Origin: Alphaproteobacteria bacterium
GTDB taxonomy: Bacteria; Pseudomonadota; Alphaproteobacteria; Micropepsales; Micropepsaceae
Length of the DNA stretch: 48,167 nucleotides
Assembly (NCBI GenBank): GCA_018969785.1
Contig: JAGWXR010000002.1
Coordinates: forward strand, 1 to 48,167
Direction: 5' to 3'
This document shows, piece by piece, positions 6,871-15,257 of the stretch. How positions within the stretch are numbered: position 1 is the first letter of the stretch; each line of letters begins with the position of its first letter. The notes beneath the pieces were generated by a model that did not search any database, was not told the origin of the DNA, and worked only from the letters and a program-made list of their open reading frames with translations. The translations under genes and the position numbers were made by a program.

Positions 6871-7715
6871 GGGCGAGGCGGGCCGCGGGGGAAGCGCTGT
6901 CGCATGTCGCGATCCGCGCGGGCCGCGGGACGCTGGCCGCCAGCATGGCCGGGCAGGGCCAGCTTGTCGTGTTTCTCCATGGCGCCGTCTGTGACCGTCG
7001 CATGTGGTGGGCGCCGCTCGGTGCGCTCTCGGCGCGTTACCGGGTCATTGCCTATGACCGGCGTGGGTTCGGGGAGTCCTCGCCGGCGGGACCGGCGCAT
7101 GCGCACGTGAAGGACCTGGATGCGATCCTGGAGGCGCTCGATGCCGACAGTGCGATCCTGGTGGCGAGTGGCGAGGGTTGCAGGATTGCCATCGACCATG
7201 CGGCCGCGCATCCCCGACGGGTCGACGGGCTTGTGCTTGTCTCGCCCGTGACGGGAGGCTTGCCGCCCGAGACATCGCCGCAGGGCGCGCTGCAACGGCT
7301 TGTCGACGAGATGGAGCTTGCCCGGCGGGCGGGCGACATGGCGTGGCTCAACCGGCTGATGACGCGGGCCTTCCTCGATGGACCTGCGCAGGCGGAGGGG
7401 CGGGTTGAGGGAAACACACGTGTCCTGTTTCAGGACATGGTCGCGATGGCGCTGAGGCGCTCAAACGGACTGCAGGACATGGCGGCCCCTGACCGGTATC
7501 GCCGGTTTGCGGGGATCTCGCAGCCGGCGGCCTTCGTTTGCGGAGCGTTCGACTTTCCGCACGCCATTGCGCGTGCGCGGGAAATGGCGGCGCTGGGGCG
7601 TCGGTCACACTTCTCGTTGATGAAGGGCGTGGCGCAGATGCCGGGCCTCGAGGCCCCGGCGCGCTTCAACAATCTGCTGAAGCGGCTCATCCGGTCCGTG
7701 CAGGACGAAGGCTGA
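6867..7715 (+). CDS. Alpha/beta-hydrolase-fold protein lacking the catalytic serine and histidine
   Basis: An alpha/beta-hydrolase-fold protein of about 282 residues. LVVFLHGAVCDRRMWW gives the oxyanion strand and YRVIAYDRRGFGESS the next strand. At the nucleophile elbow the expected GxSxG reads ILVASGEGCRI, which puts glycine (about residue 102) in the serine position. The acid site CGAFDFP keeps its aspartate (about 229). The catalytic histidine motif reads GVAQMPGLE, with glutamine at about 257. Ordinary ester hydrolysis is therefore unlikely unless a neighbouring residue substitutes. No ATG fits well: TTG at 6867 overlaps the crotonase TGA (TTGA), and the next in-frame ATG at 6945 would cut into the domain. 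The start is uncertain. Cotranscription with the crotonase is likely. Confidence 0.8.
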   Translation: MRARRAAGEALSHVAIRAGRGTLAASMAGQGQLVVFLHGAVCDRRMWWAPLGALSARYRVIAYDRRGFGESSPAGPAHAHVKDLDAILEALDADSAILVASGEGCRIAIDHAAAHPRRVDGLVLVSPVTGGLPPETSPQGALQRLVDEMELARRAGDMAWLNRLMTRAFLDGPAQAEGRVEGNTRVLFQDMVAMALRRSNGLQDMAAPDRYRRFAGISQPAAFVCGAFDFPHAIARAREMAALGRRSHFSLMKGVAQMPGLEAPARFNNLLKRLIRSVQDEG

Positions 7716-7722
7716 TCCGGGG

Positions 7723-7815
7723 TCAGATGTAGGCTGGCACCGACATCAGGGCGGCGAAGACCCAGCCGAAGAAGCCGCACGAAAAGAGGAACGCCGTGAA
7801 GCCGAGCTTACTCAT
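7723..7815 (-). CDS. Candidate 30-residue membrane peptide
   Basis: The minus strand from ATG at 7815 to TGA at 7723 encodes MSKLGFTAFLFSCGFFGWVF and then AALMSVPAYI. It is one hydrophobic helix with a short basic start, like many single-span small membrane proteins. It lies downstream of the lytic transglycosylase on the same strand and convergent with the hydrolase-like gene, whose stop is eight bases away. The leader has GGTGGTGG but no clean SD, and an imperfect hairpin at 7821-7853. I recognise no family. The composition is convincing for a membrane segment, but a gene this short could occur by chance. Confidence 0.4.
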   Translation of the reverse strand: MSKLGFTAFLFSCGFFGWVFAALMSVPAYI

Positions 7816-7953
7816 GGAAACCACCACCAGCAGGAACTGTTTGTTGTTGGTGGAAAGCTAGTCCACGAGGCTTAAGACTTTTCGAACAGCCATGATGAAC
7901 GGTGCCCAATTTTTCGAGGCGCACGTGGTGCCATGTGCCGGCGGGGCCGGTGG

Positions 7954-10284
7954 CTAGTTGCTGCGGCGCTTCTTCTTTTTCTTCTTCTTCTTGGTCGGCT
8001 TGGTTGCCGTCTTCTTCTTCGTCGGCTTGGCTGCGACCTCGTCGTCATCGTAAACAGGCGATGAAGCCACGATGGATTTTGCCGGAGCCTGCGGTGATGC
8101 GACAGCGGCCGCCGCTGTGGCGGTGGTGGCGGCTGCTGCCCCCGGGGGAGAGGAGGAGGTTGCGGTCGAGGAGAATTGAGCGCCGTTGGACGCCACCTCG
8201 GTAAAGCCGCCGCGGCGCAGGTCGTTCAGCACCCCGAACGGCACAGGCCGGCCAGCCAGGACGGCGCGGTAGACCTGGGTGTTCTCGAGGACACGCTGGA
8301 CGTAGTTGCGGGTCTCGCTGAAGGGGATGCGCTCGATCCAGTCGAGGGCGTCGGCGCTGGCGTTCCGGGGGTCGCCGTAGGTGCCGATCCACTGGTTGCT
8401 GCGCCCGCCGCCGGCGTTGTAGGCCGCGATCGAAAGGATGTAGGAGCCGGCGAAGTCAGCAAGGAGGTCAGAGACGTGCGCCATGCCCAGTTGCAGGTTC
8501 GTCGAGGGCGTGAACAGGTCCGCCTTGCCCCCATAGGGGATGGAGTGGCGGCGCGCTGTCAGGCTTGCGGTCGCCGGCATCAGCTGCATCAGGCCCCGTG
8601 CGCCTGCGCCTGACTGGGCTTCTGGGTCGAACTCGCTTTCCTGGCGGGTCAGGCCCATGATCAGCGCGCTTTCGGGAACGGTCCCGTTGCCTCGCCACGC
8701 GGGGAGCGAAATCGTCGGATAGGCAATGTCCAGCACCGGCAGGTTCTTCTGGATCCCCCGCTTGGCAACACGCAGCGCGAGGGCGGGCTGGTTCAACTGC
8801 CTGAGATACTCGACAAGGAACACGTACTGGTCCCGGTCGGAGAAGTTTTCGGCTGCCGCCAGCGCAAAGGTGCGCAAGAGGCCCTCGGAGCCGACATCCG
8901 CCAGGGCGTGCATGGCCTGCACCAGTCCCTGCTCCCTGAATGACTGGCGCGATCCGGATGTCCCGCGCTGGGACGGAGGGTCGATGTTGGCCTTGGGGTT
9001 CAGCGTCGCCGCCGCAACCTGGCCATAGAAGGTCATCGGGAACTGGGCTGCTGCATTGAACTGGCGCGTCGCCTCGGCGCTGCGGCCCTGCTTCTCGGCG
9101 GCGCGGCCGGCCCAGTAGTGGCCACGCGCGGCGCTGATCGGGGCCGTCACCGCCTCGCGCAGGCGCACGAAATGATCATAGGCCGTGTCGGGCTTGTTCA
9201 GGTATCTCAGCGCAATCCAGCCCGCGAGGAACTCTGCCTCGGCGTAGCTGATGACTGCGTCCTTGCGGATCGCGTGGGTCGAGGCGATCTGGTAGGCCTG
9301 CTGGGGATTGCCTTCATCGAGGGCTTCGCGCGCCTGGTAGTTCCGCTCGGTCCACCATTCCTCGGCCGAGGGGGCCGGCCCGTCCAGGTTCGCCGCAGAC
9401 TGCAGCAGGAGCGGGCGCGCGTCTGCGTCCTTGTCGCGCTTGCGGAGCCAGCGGGCGCGGTCGAACAGGAGGCCGGCGTCCTGCTGGAGGTCCGCCTTCA
9501 CCCGGCCATAGGCTGCGTCGGCATCGCGGGTGGCCTGGCGCAGCTTGATGCGGGCCTCGATCATGGCTTCGACATCTGCCGGCAACCAGTTCGCCATGGC
9601 ATTGGCCTGGCCGTATTCGTTTGCCCAGACAAGGCGGCTGGCACGCTTCCTGTGCTCATCGGCGGTGAGATGGTTGCCGTATTTCGACGACAGCACGGAA
9701 ATGCGGTCGAGCGTGAAGTTGCCTTCGATCCAGCCACGTCGCAGCCATGTGCGTGCCGCGGTATCCTGGCCCTTGCGCAGGTAGGCATCTCCCAGCTTGA
9801 ACATGCCCTCGCCAGACACGGGTTCGCGACCCTGGAACCAGTCGATCACGTCCGATGCGGCCATGGCGTCGGCCGGCATGGCTTCCTCGGCGCGAGCCTG
9901 AAGTCCGCGCTGGTTGGGCCAGTCGCGGTGCGTGGCAATGAAGCGGCTGATTTCGGTGAAGGGTGCTCCGTTGTCCTTGGTGACGAAGCACCTCCAGAGG
10001 ACCAGATCACGTGCGGGCGCGTTCGAAATGCCGGCTGCTATCTCGCGGGCCTTGTCCCAGTCCTTGCGGTCTGCGGCATCGAAGGCGCGGTCCAGCGTCG
10101 ACAGGTCGGACGCCGAGAGAAACTGCGCGTGGGGGCGGATATTGCGCGTGCCGTCATCGTCATAGACCGGCGACATGGTCTGGGCCTGTACGAGGCCCGC
10201 TCCCAGGATGCCCAGTGTCAGTGCCGTCGTCATGCGCCAGCAGAAACGCGTCCAGACTTTTCGGGGCTCAAATCTCAAGTTCAA
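7954..10284 (-). CDS. slt: Soluble lytic murein transglycosylase with polylysine C-terminal tail
   Basis: Cleaves the MurNAc-GlcNAc bond of peptidoglycan in the periplasm, leaving 1,6-anhydro ends. The 776-residue protein has a signal peptide (residues about 18-35), a long alpha-helical superhelix of the Slt70 U-domain type, and a C-terminal SLT domain. In the SLT domain GLTRQESEFDP carries the catalytic glutamate (residue 549), followed by GARGLMQLMPATA and ILSIAAYNAGGGRSNQW. After the domain comes an Ala/Thr/Pro-rich linker and a basic tail with eight consecutive lysines (765-772). The motif SPVYDDD occurs at residues 38-44, just after the signal peptide, and again at 742-748. The start is TTG at 10284 preceded by AGGA; ATG at 10233 is an alternative. 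Confidence 0.93.
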   Translation of the reverse strand: MNLRFEPRKVWTRFCWRMTTALTLGILGAGLVQAQTMSPVYDDDGTRNIRPHAQFLSASDLSTLDRAFDAADRKDWDKAREIAAGISNAPARDLVLWRCFVTKDNGAPFTEISRFIATHRDWPNQRGLQARAEEAMPADAMAASDVIDWFQGREPVSGEGMFKLGDAYLRKGQDTAARTWLRRGWIEGNFTLDRISVLSSKYGNHLTADEHRKRASRLVWANEYGQANAMANWLPADVEAMIEARIKLRQATRDADAAYGRVKADLQQDAGLLFDRARWLRKRDKDADARPLLLQSAANLDGPAPSAEEWWTERNYQAREALDEGNPQQAYQIASTHAIRKDAVISYAEAEFLAGWIALRYLNKPDTAYDHFVRLREAVTAPISAARGHYWAGRAAEKQGRSAEATRQFNAAAQFPMTFYGQVAAATLNPKANIDPPSQRGTSGSRQSFREQGLVQAMHALADVGSEGLLRTFALAAAENFSDRDQYVFLVEYLRQLNQPALALRVAKRGIQKNLPVLDIAYPTISLPAWRGNGTVPESALIMGLTRQESEFDPEAQSGAGARGLMQLMPATASLTARRHSIPYGGKADLFTPSTNLQLGMAHVSDLLADFAGSYILSIAAYNAGGGRSNQWIGTYGDPRNASADALDWIERIPFSETRNYVQRVLENTQVYRAVLAGRPVPFGVLNDLRRGGFTEVASNGAQFSSTATSSSPPGAAAATTATAAAAVASPQAPAKSIVASSPVYDDDEVAAKPTKKKTATKPTKKKKKKKKRRSN

Positions 10285-10459
10285 CCATCCTGCGCGCGGG
10301 CCCGAGGGCGGGCATGCCGATCACATCCCCTTGTGCGGGTACAAAGACCTTGTGGATCAGTATCACATGCGGTGCGGAAGCATCCAGTTAACCCGGCTTG
10401 TTCGAAACGCACCGAGGCTTTAGTTTCCGCCGTGTAAACATACTGGACCCGGCAAAATT

Positions 10460-11353
10460 ATGACATACGACCTCGCTCGATTTCAGGGCTCTTTTCCAGC
10501 GGTCATCACCCCTTTCCGGGATGGCAAGGTCGACATCAAGGCCTTCGAGGCTTTCCTGGAATGGCAGATGGCCGAGGGGACCAATGGCTTCGTCCCCTGT
10601 GGAACGACCGGGGAGAGCCCAAATCTTTCGGTGGACGAGTTTTCGGCCGTTGTTTCCTCAGCCGTCAAGGTTGCAAAGGGAAAGGTGCCGGTGATCGCCG
10701 GAACGGGCTCGAACTCAACCCAGCATGCCATCGAGACGACGCAACTCGCCCAGAAGTTGGGTGCGGCGGCGGCCCTCGTGGTGACGCCCTATTACAACAG
10801 GCCTACGCAGGAGGGGCTCTACCTGCATTTCCGGGCCATCGCCGAGGCCACGAAGCTGCCGATCTTCATCTACAACATCCCGGGGCGTTCGGCGGTCGAC
10901 ATGACCGTGGACACGATGGCCCGGCTTTCACGCCTTGCGAATGTGGTTGGCGTGAAGGACGCGACTGCCAACCTGCAGCGTGTCACCCAGCAGCGCCTGG
11001 CCTGCGGTCCGGACTTCGTCCAGCTTTCGGGTGAGGACGGGACGGCGCTGGCGTTCAATGCGCATGGCGGGGTGGGCTGCATTTCGGTGACAGCCAATGT
11101 GGCACCGCGCCTGTGTGCCGAGTTCCAGGCTGCGACCCTGGCCGGCGACTACAAGAAGGCGCGCGGGCTTCATGAACGGCTGATGCCGCTCCATGAGGAA
11201 CTGTTCTGCGAGACGAGCCCGGCGCCGGTGAAGTATGCGCTGAGTGTCATGGGCAAGTGCGAGCCCCTGTGCCGCCTGCCGCTCGCGCCCCTGAGCGAGG
11301 CATCCAAGGCCCGCGTGCGTGCGGCCCTCACCAAGGCGGGGTTGACCAACTAA
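10460..11353 (+). CDS. dapA: 4-hydroxy-tetrahydrodipicolinate synthase
   Basis: Condenses pyruvate with aspartate semialdehyde in the first committed step toward diaminopimelate and lysine. The 297-residue length is typical. The motifs are clear: [10 protein letters not shown] near the start, [14 protein letters not shown] for pyruvate binding, [14 protein letters not shown] with the conserved tyrosine, [23 protein letters not shown] with the Schiff-base lysine, and [12 protein letters not shown]. The ATG at 10460 gives [19 protein letters not shown], in register with the family. The intergenic region with slt (10285-10459) must hold divergent promoters, but I found no clear boxes. smpB follows after five bases. 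Confidence 0.97.
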   Translation: MTYDLARFQGSFPAVITPFRDGKVDIKAFEAFLEWQMAEGTNGFVPCGTTGESPNLSVDEFSAVVSSAVKVAKGKVPVIAGTGSNSTQHAIETTQLAQKLGAAAALVVTPYYNRPTQEGLYLHFRAIAEATKLPIFIYNIPGRSAVDMTVDTMARLSRLANVVGVKDATANLQRVTQQRLACGPDFVQLSGEDGTALAFNAHGGVGCISVTANVAPRLCAEFQAATLAGDYKKARGLHERLMPLHEELFCETSPAPVKYALSVMGKCEPLCRLPLAPLSEASKARVRAALTKAGLTN

Positions 11354-11358
11354 TCGCG

Positions 11359-11835
11359 ATGGCCGCCAAGAAGAAGGATGACGACAGGACGGTCGTTGCG
11401 GAGAACCGCAAGGCACGTTTCAACTATTTCATCGATGAAGTCATCGAGGCCGGGATCCAGCTGACGGGAACCGAGGTCAAGTCACTGCGGGGTGGCAAGG
11501 CCACGATCGCGGAGTCCTATGCGCAGCCCAAGGGCGGCGAGATGTTCCTCATCAACTCGTACATTCCGGAATACACCGAGGGCAACCGCTTCAACCACGA
11601 GCCGCGCCGGCTCCGGAAGCTGCTGCTTCACAAGCGACAGATCGAGAAGCTGGCCAAGGCGGTCGAACGCGAAGGCATGACGATCGTGCCGCTCAGGGCC
11701 TTCTTCAATGACAAGGGCCGGGCGAAGATCGAACTGGGCGTTGCCCGCGGCAAGAAGCTCCATGACAAGCGCGATACCGAGAAGAAGCGCGACTGGCAGC
11801 GCGAGAAGGGTCGCCTCATCCGGGACAAGGGCTAG
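11359..11835 (+). CDS. smpB: SsrA-binding protein SmpB
   Basis: Binds tmRNA and delivers it to stalled ribosomes for trans-translation. The 158-residue protein shows [73 protein letters not shown], then the basic tail [20 protein letters not shown]. The tail mimics the codon-anticodon helix in the decoding site. The ATG at 11359 lies five bases after the dapA stop; the dapA-smpB order is common in alphaproteobacteria. No tmRNA gene was recognised in this window. Confidence 0.97.
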   Translation: MAAKKKDDDRTVVAENRKARFNYFIDEVIEAGIQLTGTEVKSLRGGKATIAESYAQPKGGEMFLINSYIPEYTEGNRFNHEPRRLRKLLLHKRQIEKLAKAVEREGMTIVPLRAFFNDKGRAKIELGVARGKKLHDKRDTEKKRDWQREKGRLIRDKG

Positions 11836-11844
11836 GGGGCGCGC

Positions 11845-12516
11845 ATGGCGGATGCGCCTGATGACGGCGATGGCGGCGGCATCCGGGAGAAGCTGGTTGC
11901 CACCAAGGAGAAGTGGGCGCGCGAGCGGCGACTGATCACCGGTGCGACCGACGAGGCCCATGCCAACCGGCTGCCGCCGGGGCAGCAGGAAGTGACGAAC
12001 TGGCCAGTTCTTGACCTCGGGATCCAGCCGGACGTCCGGCCTGATGACTGGAGGCTGACGGTGGACGGCCTGGTGGCGAACCCCGTCACGCTTGATCACG
12101 CGCAGTTCATGGCGTTGCCGCAGTCGGAGAGCGTGTCGGACATTCACTGCGTCACGCGGTGGAGCCGCTATGACAATCACTGGCAGGGTGTTGCCTCGCG
12201 CGAGCTGATCGCGCTGGTGCGGCCCAGGGACGAGGCGCGCCATGTCATCTTCCATGCCCATGACGGCTACACCACCAATGTCTCGCTCGAGGTCTTTGCG
12301 GATCCCGATGTCATGCTGGCGCATGCGTGGGACGGCAGCCCGCTCACGCGCAGCCATGGTGGGCCTGTGCGCGTGGTTATCCCGCGGTTCTATTTCTGGA
12401 AGAGTGCCAAGTGGGTGCGGCGGATCGAGTTTTCCCGCCACGACAAACCCGGGTTCTGGGAAGTCCGCGGGTACCACAATATTGGTGATCCCTGGAAGGA
12501 AGAGCGTTATGACTGA
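11845..12516 (+). CDS. Sulfite-oxidase-like molybdopterin oxidoreductase, no signal peptide
   Basis: A 223-residue protein of the oxidoreductase molybdopterin-binding (sulfite oxidase/YedY-like) family. The domain starts around residue 50 (VLDLGIQPDVRPDDWRLTVD). DIHCVTRWSRYDNHW carries the cysteine expected to ligate molybdenum, followed by HAHDGYTTNVSLE, LTRSHGGPVRVVIPRFYFWK and SAKWVRRIEF, a near-complete match to the fold. There is no Tat or Sec signal, so it is predicted cytoplasmic, unlike MsrP. The N-terminal 25 residues are acidic and glycine-rich, then basic. It lies ten bases after smpB and 39 before argC. The physiological substrate is unknown. Confidence 0.9.
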   Translation: MADAPDDGDGGGIREKLVATKEKWARERRLITGATDEAHANRLPPGQQEVTNWPVLDLGIQPDVRPDDWRLTVDGLVANPVTLDHAQFMALPQSESVSDIHCVTRWSRYDNHWQGVASRELIALVRPRDEARHVIFHAHDGYTTNVSLEVFADPDVMLAHAWDGSPLTRSHGGPVRVVIPRFYFWKSAKWVRRIEFSRHDKPGFWEVRGYHNIGDPWKEERYD

Positions 12517-12555
12517 GCGCCTGGCTGGTGCCGGAGACATGGGGACACAGGGATC

Positions 12556-13536
12556 ATGAGCATGCGTTTGCGGGTCGGGATCGTCGGCGTGAGCGGGTAT
12601 GGTGGCGGAGAGGCCCTGCGCCTGTGCGCGACGCATCCTGCGTTCGACCTTGTCTATGCAGGCGGCGAGGGCTCGGTCGGTCAGCGTCTGGTCGAGCGCT
12701 ATCCGGGGCTCGGGCGGCTGGGCGACCTCGAGATCCAGAAATGGGATCCCGTAGCCCTCCCGCCGCTTGACGTGCTCTTTGCCTCGCTGCCCACCGGACA
12801 GTCAAAGGAGGCGCTCGCGCGCGTGCCTGGCTCGGTGAAGATCGTCGACATCGGCGGTGACCACCGCTACGTCGATGGCTGGAGCTACGGGCTTGCCGAT
12901 GTCTGGCCCGAGACCATCCGCAGTGCCACGCGGGTTGCCAATCCCGGCTGCTATCCGGCGGCGACGCTGGCTGCGCTTGCGCCGCTGCTGTCGGCGAAGC
13001 TGATCGACCCGAATGGCATCATCATCGATGCCAAGACCGGTGTCAGCGGTGCCGGGCGCGGCGGTGGGGAGAGCACGATGGGCTATGCCGAGGTCAATGA
13101 GGACCTGGCTCCCTACGGACTGCTGAAGCACGTGCACATGCCGGAGATGGCGAAGACGATTGATCGCCTGTCTGGCACGAAGTCAGAGGGTCTCGTGTTT
13201 ACACCGCACCTGGCGCCCATGACGCGCGGGATCATGTCCACCATCTATGCCCGCGGCAAGGTCACGACCGAGCAGTGCCTTGAGGCTGCCCGCACGTTCT
13301 ATGCGGGCCGGGCCTTCGTGCGGGTTACCGACAAGCCGCCGCACACGAAGTGGGCCACGGGCAGCAATCTTGTCTTTGTTTCCTATGCTTGCGATCCGGC
13401 GCGCAACCTCGTCATCGCGATGGGGGCTTGCGACAACCTTGGCAAGGGTGCGGCGGGACAGGCGATCCAGAACGCCAACATCATGACGGGCCATCCCGAG
13501 ACACTGGGGCTGGAGGGCGTCACGCTCTGGCCATGA
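12556..13536 (+). CDS. argC: N-acetyl-gamma-glutamyl-phosphate reductase
   Basis: Reduces N-acetyl-glutamyl phosphate to the semialdehyde with NADPH in arginine synthesis. The 326-residue protein begins with the dinucleotide motif VGIVGVSGYGGGEALRLC. It then has ASLPTGQSKE, VDIGGDHR, VANPGCYPAATLAALAPL with the catalytic cysteine, and KTGVSGAGRGGGESTMGYAE. HVHMPEM and FTPHLAPMTRGIMSTIY follow, the latter containing a conserved histidine. The C-terminal part with TGSNLVFVSYACDPARNLVIA is complete. Its 3' end overlaps the last 17 bases of the convergent glycosylase gene. Confidence 0.96.
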   Translation: MSMRLRVGIVGVSGYGGGEALRLCATHPAFDLVYAGGEGSVGQRLVERYPGLGRLGDLEIQKWDPVALPPLDVLFASLPTGQSKEALARVPGSVKIVDIGGDHRYVDGWSYGLADVWPETIRSATRVANPGCYPAATLAALAPLLSAKLIDPNGIIIDAKTGVSGAGRGGGESTMGYAEVNEDLAPYGLLKHVHMPEMAKTIDRLSGTKSEGLVFTPHLAPMTRGIMSTIYARGKVTTEQCLEAARTFYAGRAFVRVTDKPPHTKWATGSNLVFVSYACDPARNLVIAMGACDNLGKGAAGQAIQNANIMTGHPETLGLEGVTLWP

Positions 13537-14188
13537 GGCGCCGGGCGCGGGCGAAGACGTCGTCGAACATGGGTACCGTGAGGCGGCCGGTGTTCGTGTT
13601 GTACCGGGAGCAGTGGTAGCTATCGACCAGGGTCATGCCGCGGGGCAGTGCGTGCTCTGCGCCATGGGCGAAGGGCAGGTCTGATGCCTTCAGCCTGAGC
13701 GCCCGGACGGCATTGTCATGCGCGATGCGGCCGAGTGCGATGATGACCTTCAGCTTCGTCATCGCCTCGAGGCTGGCGTTCAGGAAGACGCGGCAGTTAC
13801 CGGCTTCGGCGGGCGTGGGCTTGTTCTCCGGCGGAACGCAGCGCACCGCGTTGGAGATGCGGCAATCGACAAGTTGAAGGCCGTCATCCTTCGATCCGGC
13901 GTAGGTGCCGCTCGCAAAGCCATGTTTGAGCAAGGTTGAAAAGAGCAGGTCGCCCGCGTAGTCGCCGGTGAAGGGGCGACCCGTGCGATTGGCCCCTGTG
14001 ACGCCTGGGGCAAGCCCGAGAATCAACAGGCGTGCGTCGAGCCGGCCGAAGCTTGGAACCGGTGCGTTGAACCAGTCGGGATGGGCCTTGCGGTTGGCGC
14101 TGCGATAACCGACGAGGCGCGGGCAGAGGCTGCAATCGGCAGGCGCTTCAGCGCTTGCTGCGAGGGCCATGGGGGCCGCCAGTCGCAT
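13520..14188 (-). CDS. Uracil-DNA glycosylase, family 5 (UdgB)-like
   Basis: Removes uracil and probably other deaminated bases from DNA to start base excision repair. The 222-residue protein has cysteines that fit a 4Fe-4S cluster: CSLC near residues 19-22 and further cysteines in VDCRISNAVRCVPPENKPTP. Motif A reads GLAPGVTGANRTGRPFTGDY and the C-terminal motif B reads DSYHCSRYNTNTGRLT. The GLAPG start, without the glutamate of family 4 (GExPG), and the NTNTGRLT ending favour family 5. It is convergent with argC, sharing 17 bases. Start at 14188 is taken as the first ATG; a second ATG lies at residue 7. Confidence 0.9.
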   Translation of the reverse strand: MRLAAPMALAASAEAPADCSLCPRLVGYRSANRKAHPDWFNAPVPSFGRLDARLLILGLAPGVTGANRTGRPFTGDYAGDLLFSTLLKHGFASGTYAGSKDDGLQLVDCRISNAVRCVPPENKPTPAEAGNCRVFLNASLEAMTKLKVIIALGRIAHDNAVRALRLKASDLPFAHGAEHALPRGMTLVDSYHCSRYNTNTGRLTVPMFDDVFARARRLMARA

Positions 14189-14250
14189 GGGATGTTCCCG
14201 TTCGTTTGGACCATCCCTCCTCTATCGCACGACACCACGCGAGGTAAGGT

Positions 14251-14290
14251 CGCCTGACCGGGTTATCCCGGACCGGCTTGCGGTCAGGCG
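14251..14290 (-). terminator. Hairpin at the end of the SDR gene
   Basis: CGCCTGACCG (14251-14260) and CGGTCAGGCG (14281-14290) are perfect ten-base arms around a loop that can itself fold. The SDR stop lies inside the downstream arm. There is no T-run, so it may stabilise the mRNA end rather than terminate alone. Confidence 0.4.
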
Positions 14291-15174
14291 TCGCGCCTGA
14301 GCCAGCTGGCCTGGCGGGCGGCGAAGCCCGTCACGGTTCGCGTGATCCAGCGGGGTGTCATCTGGCTCCAGGTGGCCGCTATCTGGTTCGGCCAGCCGGG
14401 AACGATCACGGTCTGGCCGGTCATCAGGGCGGTGTAGCCCTGGCGGGCGACCGAGCGGGCGTCGGCGATGAGAAACGAGGGTGCCCAGGCGACGGCCGGT
14501 GTTGCGTTGCGGATCGACTGGACCATGCCTGTCTCGGTCATGCCGGGACAGAGAGCCGTCACGCTGACGCCGGTGCCGCGCAGCTCCTCTGCCAGCGACT
14601 CCGTAAAGGAGAGGACATAGGCCTTGCTGGCGGCATAGACGGCCATCGTCGGCACGGGCTGGAAGCCTGCTAGCGAGGCCACATTCAGGATGCGGCCGAA
14701 GCGGCGGGCGCGCATGCCGGGCAGGAAGAGGGACGTGAGGGCTGTTGCTGCCGCAATGTTGACCGCGATCAGCTGCTGCAGACGCTCGGGCGGGGCGTCG
14801 GCAAAGGGGCCAACGTCAATGAGGCCCGCGTTGTTCACAAGGATGTCGATTTCGATGCCGCGCTGTTCAAGGGTCTCGACGACCGAGACCAGTTCCTCGG
14901 CGTTCGAGAGGTCGGCGGGCAGGACGATGGAGTCTGTGTCGTGGCCGGCGTGGAGTTCGGCGGCCAATGCGTCAAGGCGGTCCTTGCTGCGGGCGACAAG
15001 CACAAGTGCATGGCCATGGTTGGCGAATTCACGCGCAAGTTCGGCGCCAATCCCGGTGGAGGCGCCTGTGATCAGAACGCGTCCGAGGCGTCGCTCGCCC
15101 ATCAGGGCAAGCTTCTTGGTCTTTGTCTTCCGTCTGCCGGTCATGTCCGGCGCGGTGCGGCGGCTTTTCGCCAT
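14284..15174 (-). CDS. Short-chain dehydrogenase/reductase with basic N-terminus
   Basis: An SDR of about 296 residues. A lysine/arginine-rich leader (MAKSRRTAPDMTGRRKTKTK) precedes the Rossmann motif VLITGASTGIGAELAREF. LVNNAGL, the serine-bearing ILNVASLAGF and MAVYAASKAYVLSF with YxxxK are all present. The C-terminus (PNQIAATWSQMTPRWITRTV) resembles the membrane-associated SDRs of the DltE/YqjQ group. I chose the ATG at 15174, because the earlier ATG at 15225 lies inside the strong hairpin at 15201-15233 and has no SD; a later ATG just before GERRLGR is also possible. It follows the phasin gene on the same strand. A lipid-related carbonyl substrate is inferred from context only. Confidence 0.88.
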   Translation of the reverse strand: MAKSRRTAPDMTGRRKTKTKKLALMGERRLGRVLITGASTGIGAELAREFANHGHALVLVARSKDRLDALAAELHAGHDTDSIVLPADLSNAEELVSVVETLEQRGIEIDILVNNAGLIDVGPFADAPPERLQQLIAVNIAAATALTSLFLPGMRARRFGRILNVASLAGFQPVPTMAVYAASKAYVLSFTESLAEELRGTGVSVTALCPGMTETGMVQSIRNATPAVAWAPSFLIADARSVARQGYTALMTGQTVIVPGWPNQIAATWSQMTPRWITRTVTGFAARQASWLRRDA

Positions 15175-15200
15175 GGCCCCTGTCCGTTCGTGGTTCCCGG

Positions 15201-15233
15201 TTTCCCGCGCGGGCCTTGTGCCCACGCGGGAAA
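15201..15233 (-). terminator. Long hairpin between phasin and SDR genes
   Basis: TTTCCCGCG (15201-15209) pairs with CGCGGGAAA (15225-15233), and inside it GGGC (15211-15214) pairs with GCCC (15220-15223), with one C-A mismatch between. It is 25 bases after the phasin stop. No T-run follows on the minus strand, so read it as a probable attenuating or stabilising element. Confidence 0.5.
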
Positions 15234-15257
15234 TCAGGCCAGAGAACGAGGTTTTCT

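Noticed and set aside
9118-10437. A 439-codon plus-strand open frame antisense to slt
   Set aside because: Composition of an antisense frame; the Slt domain motifs on the minus strand account for the region.
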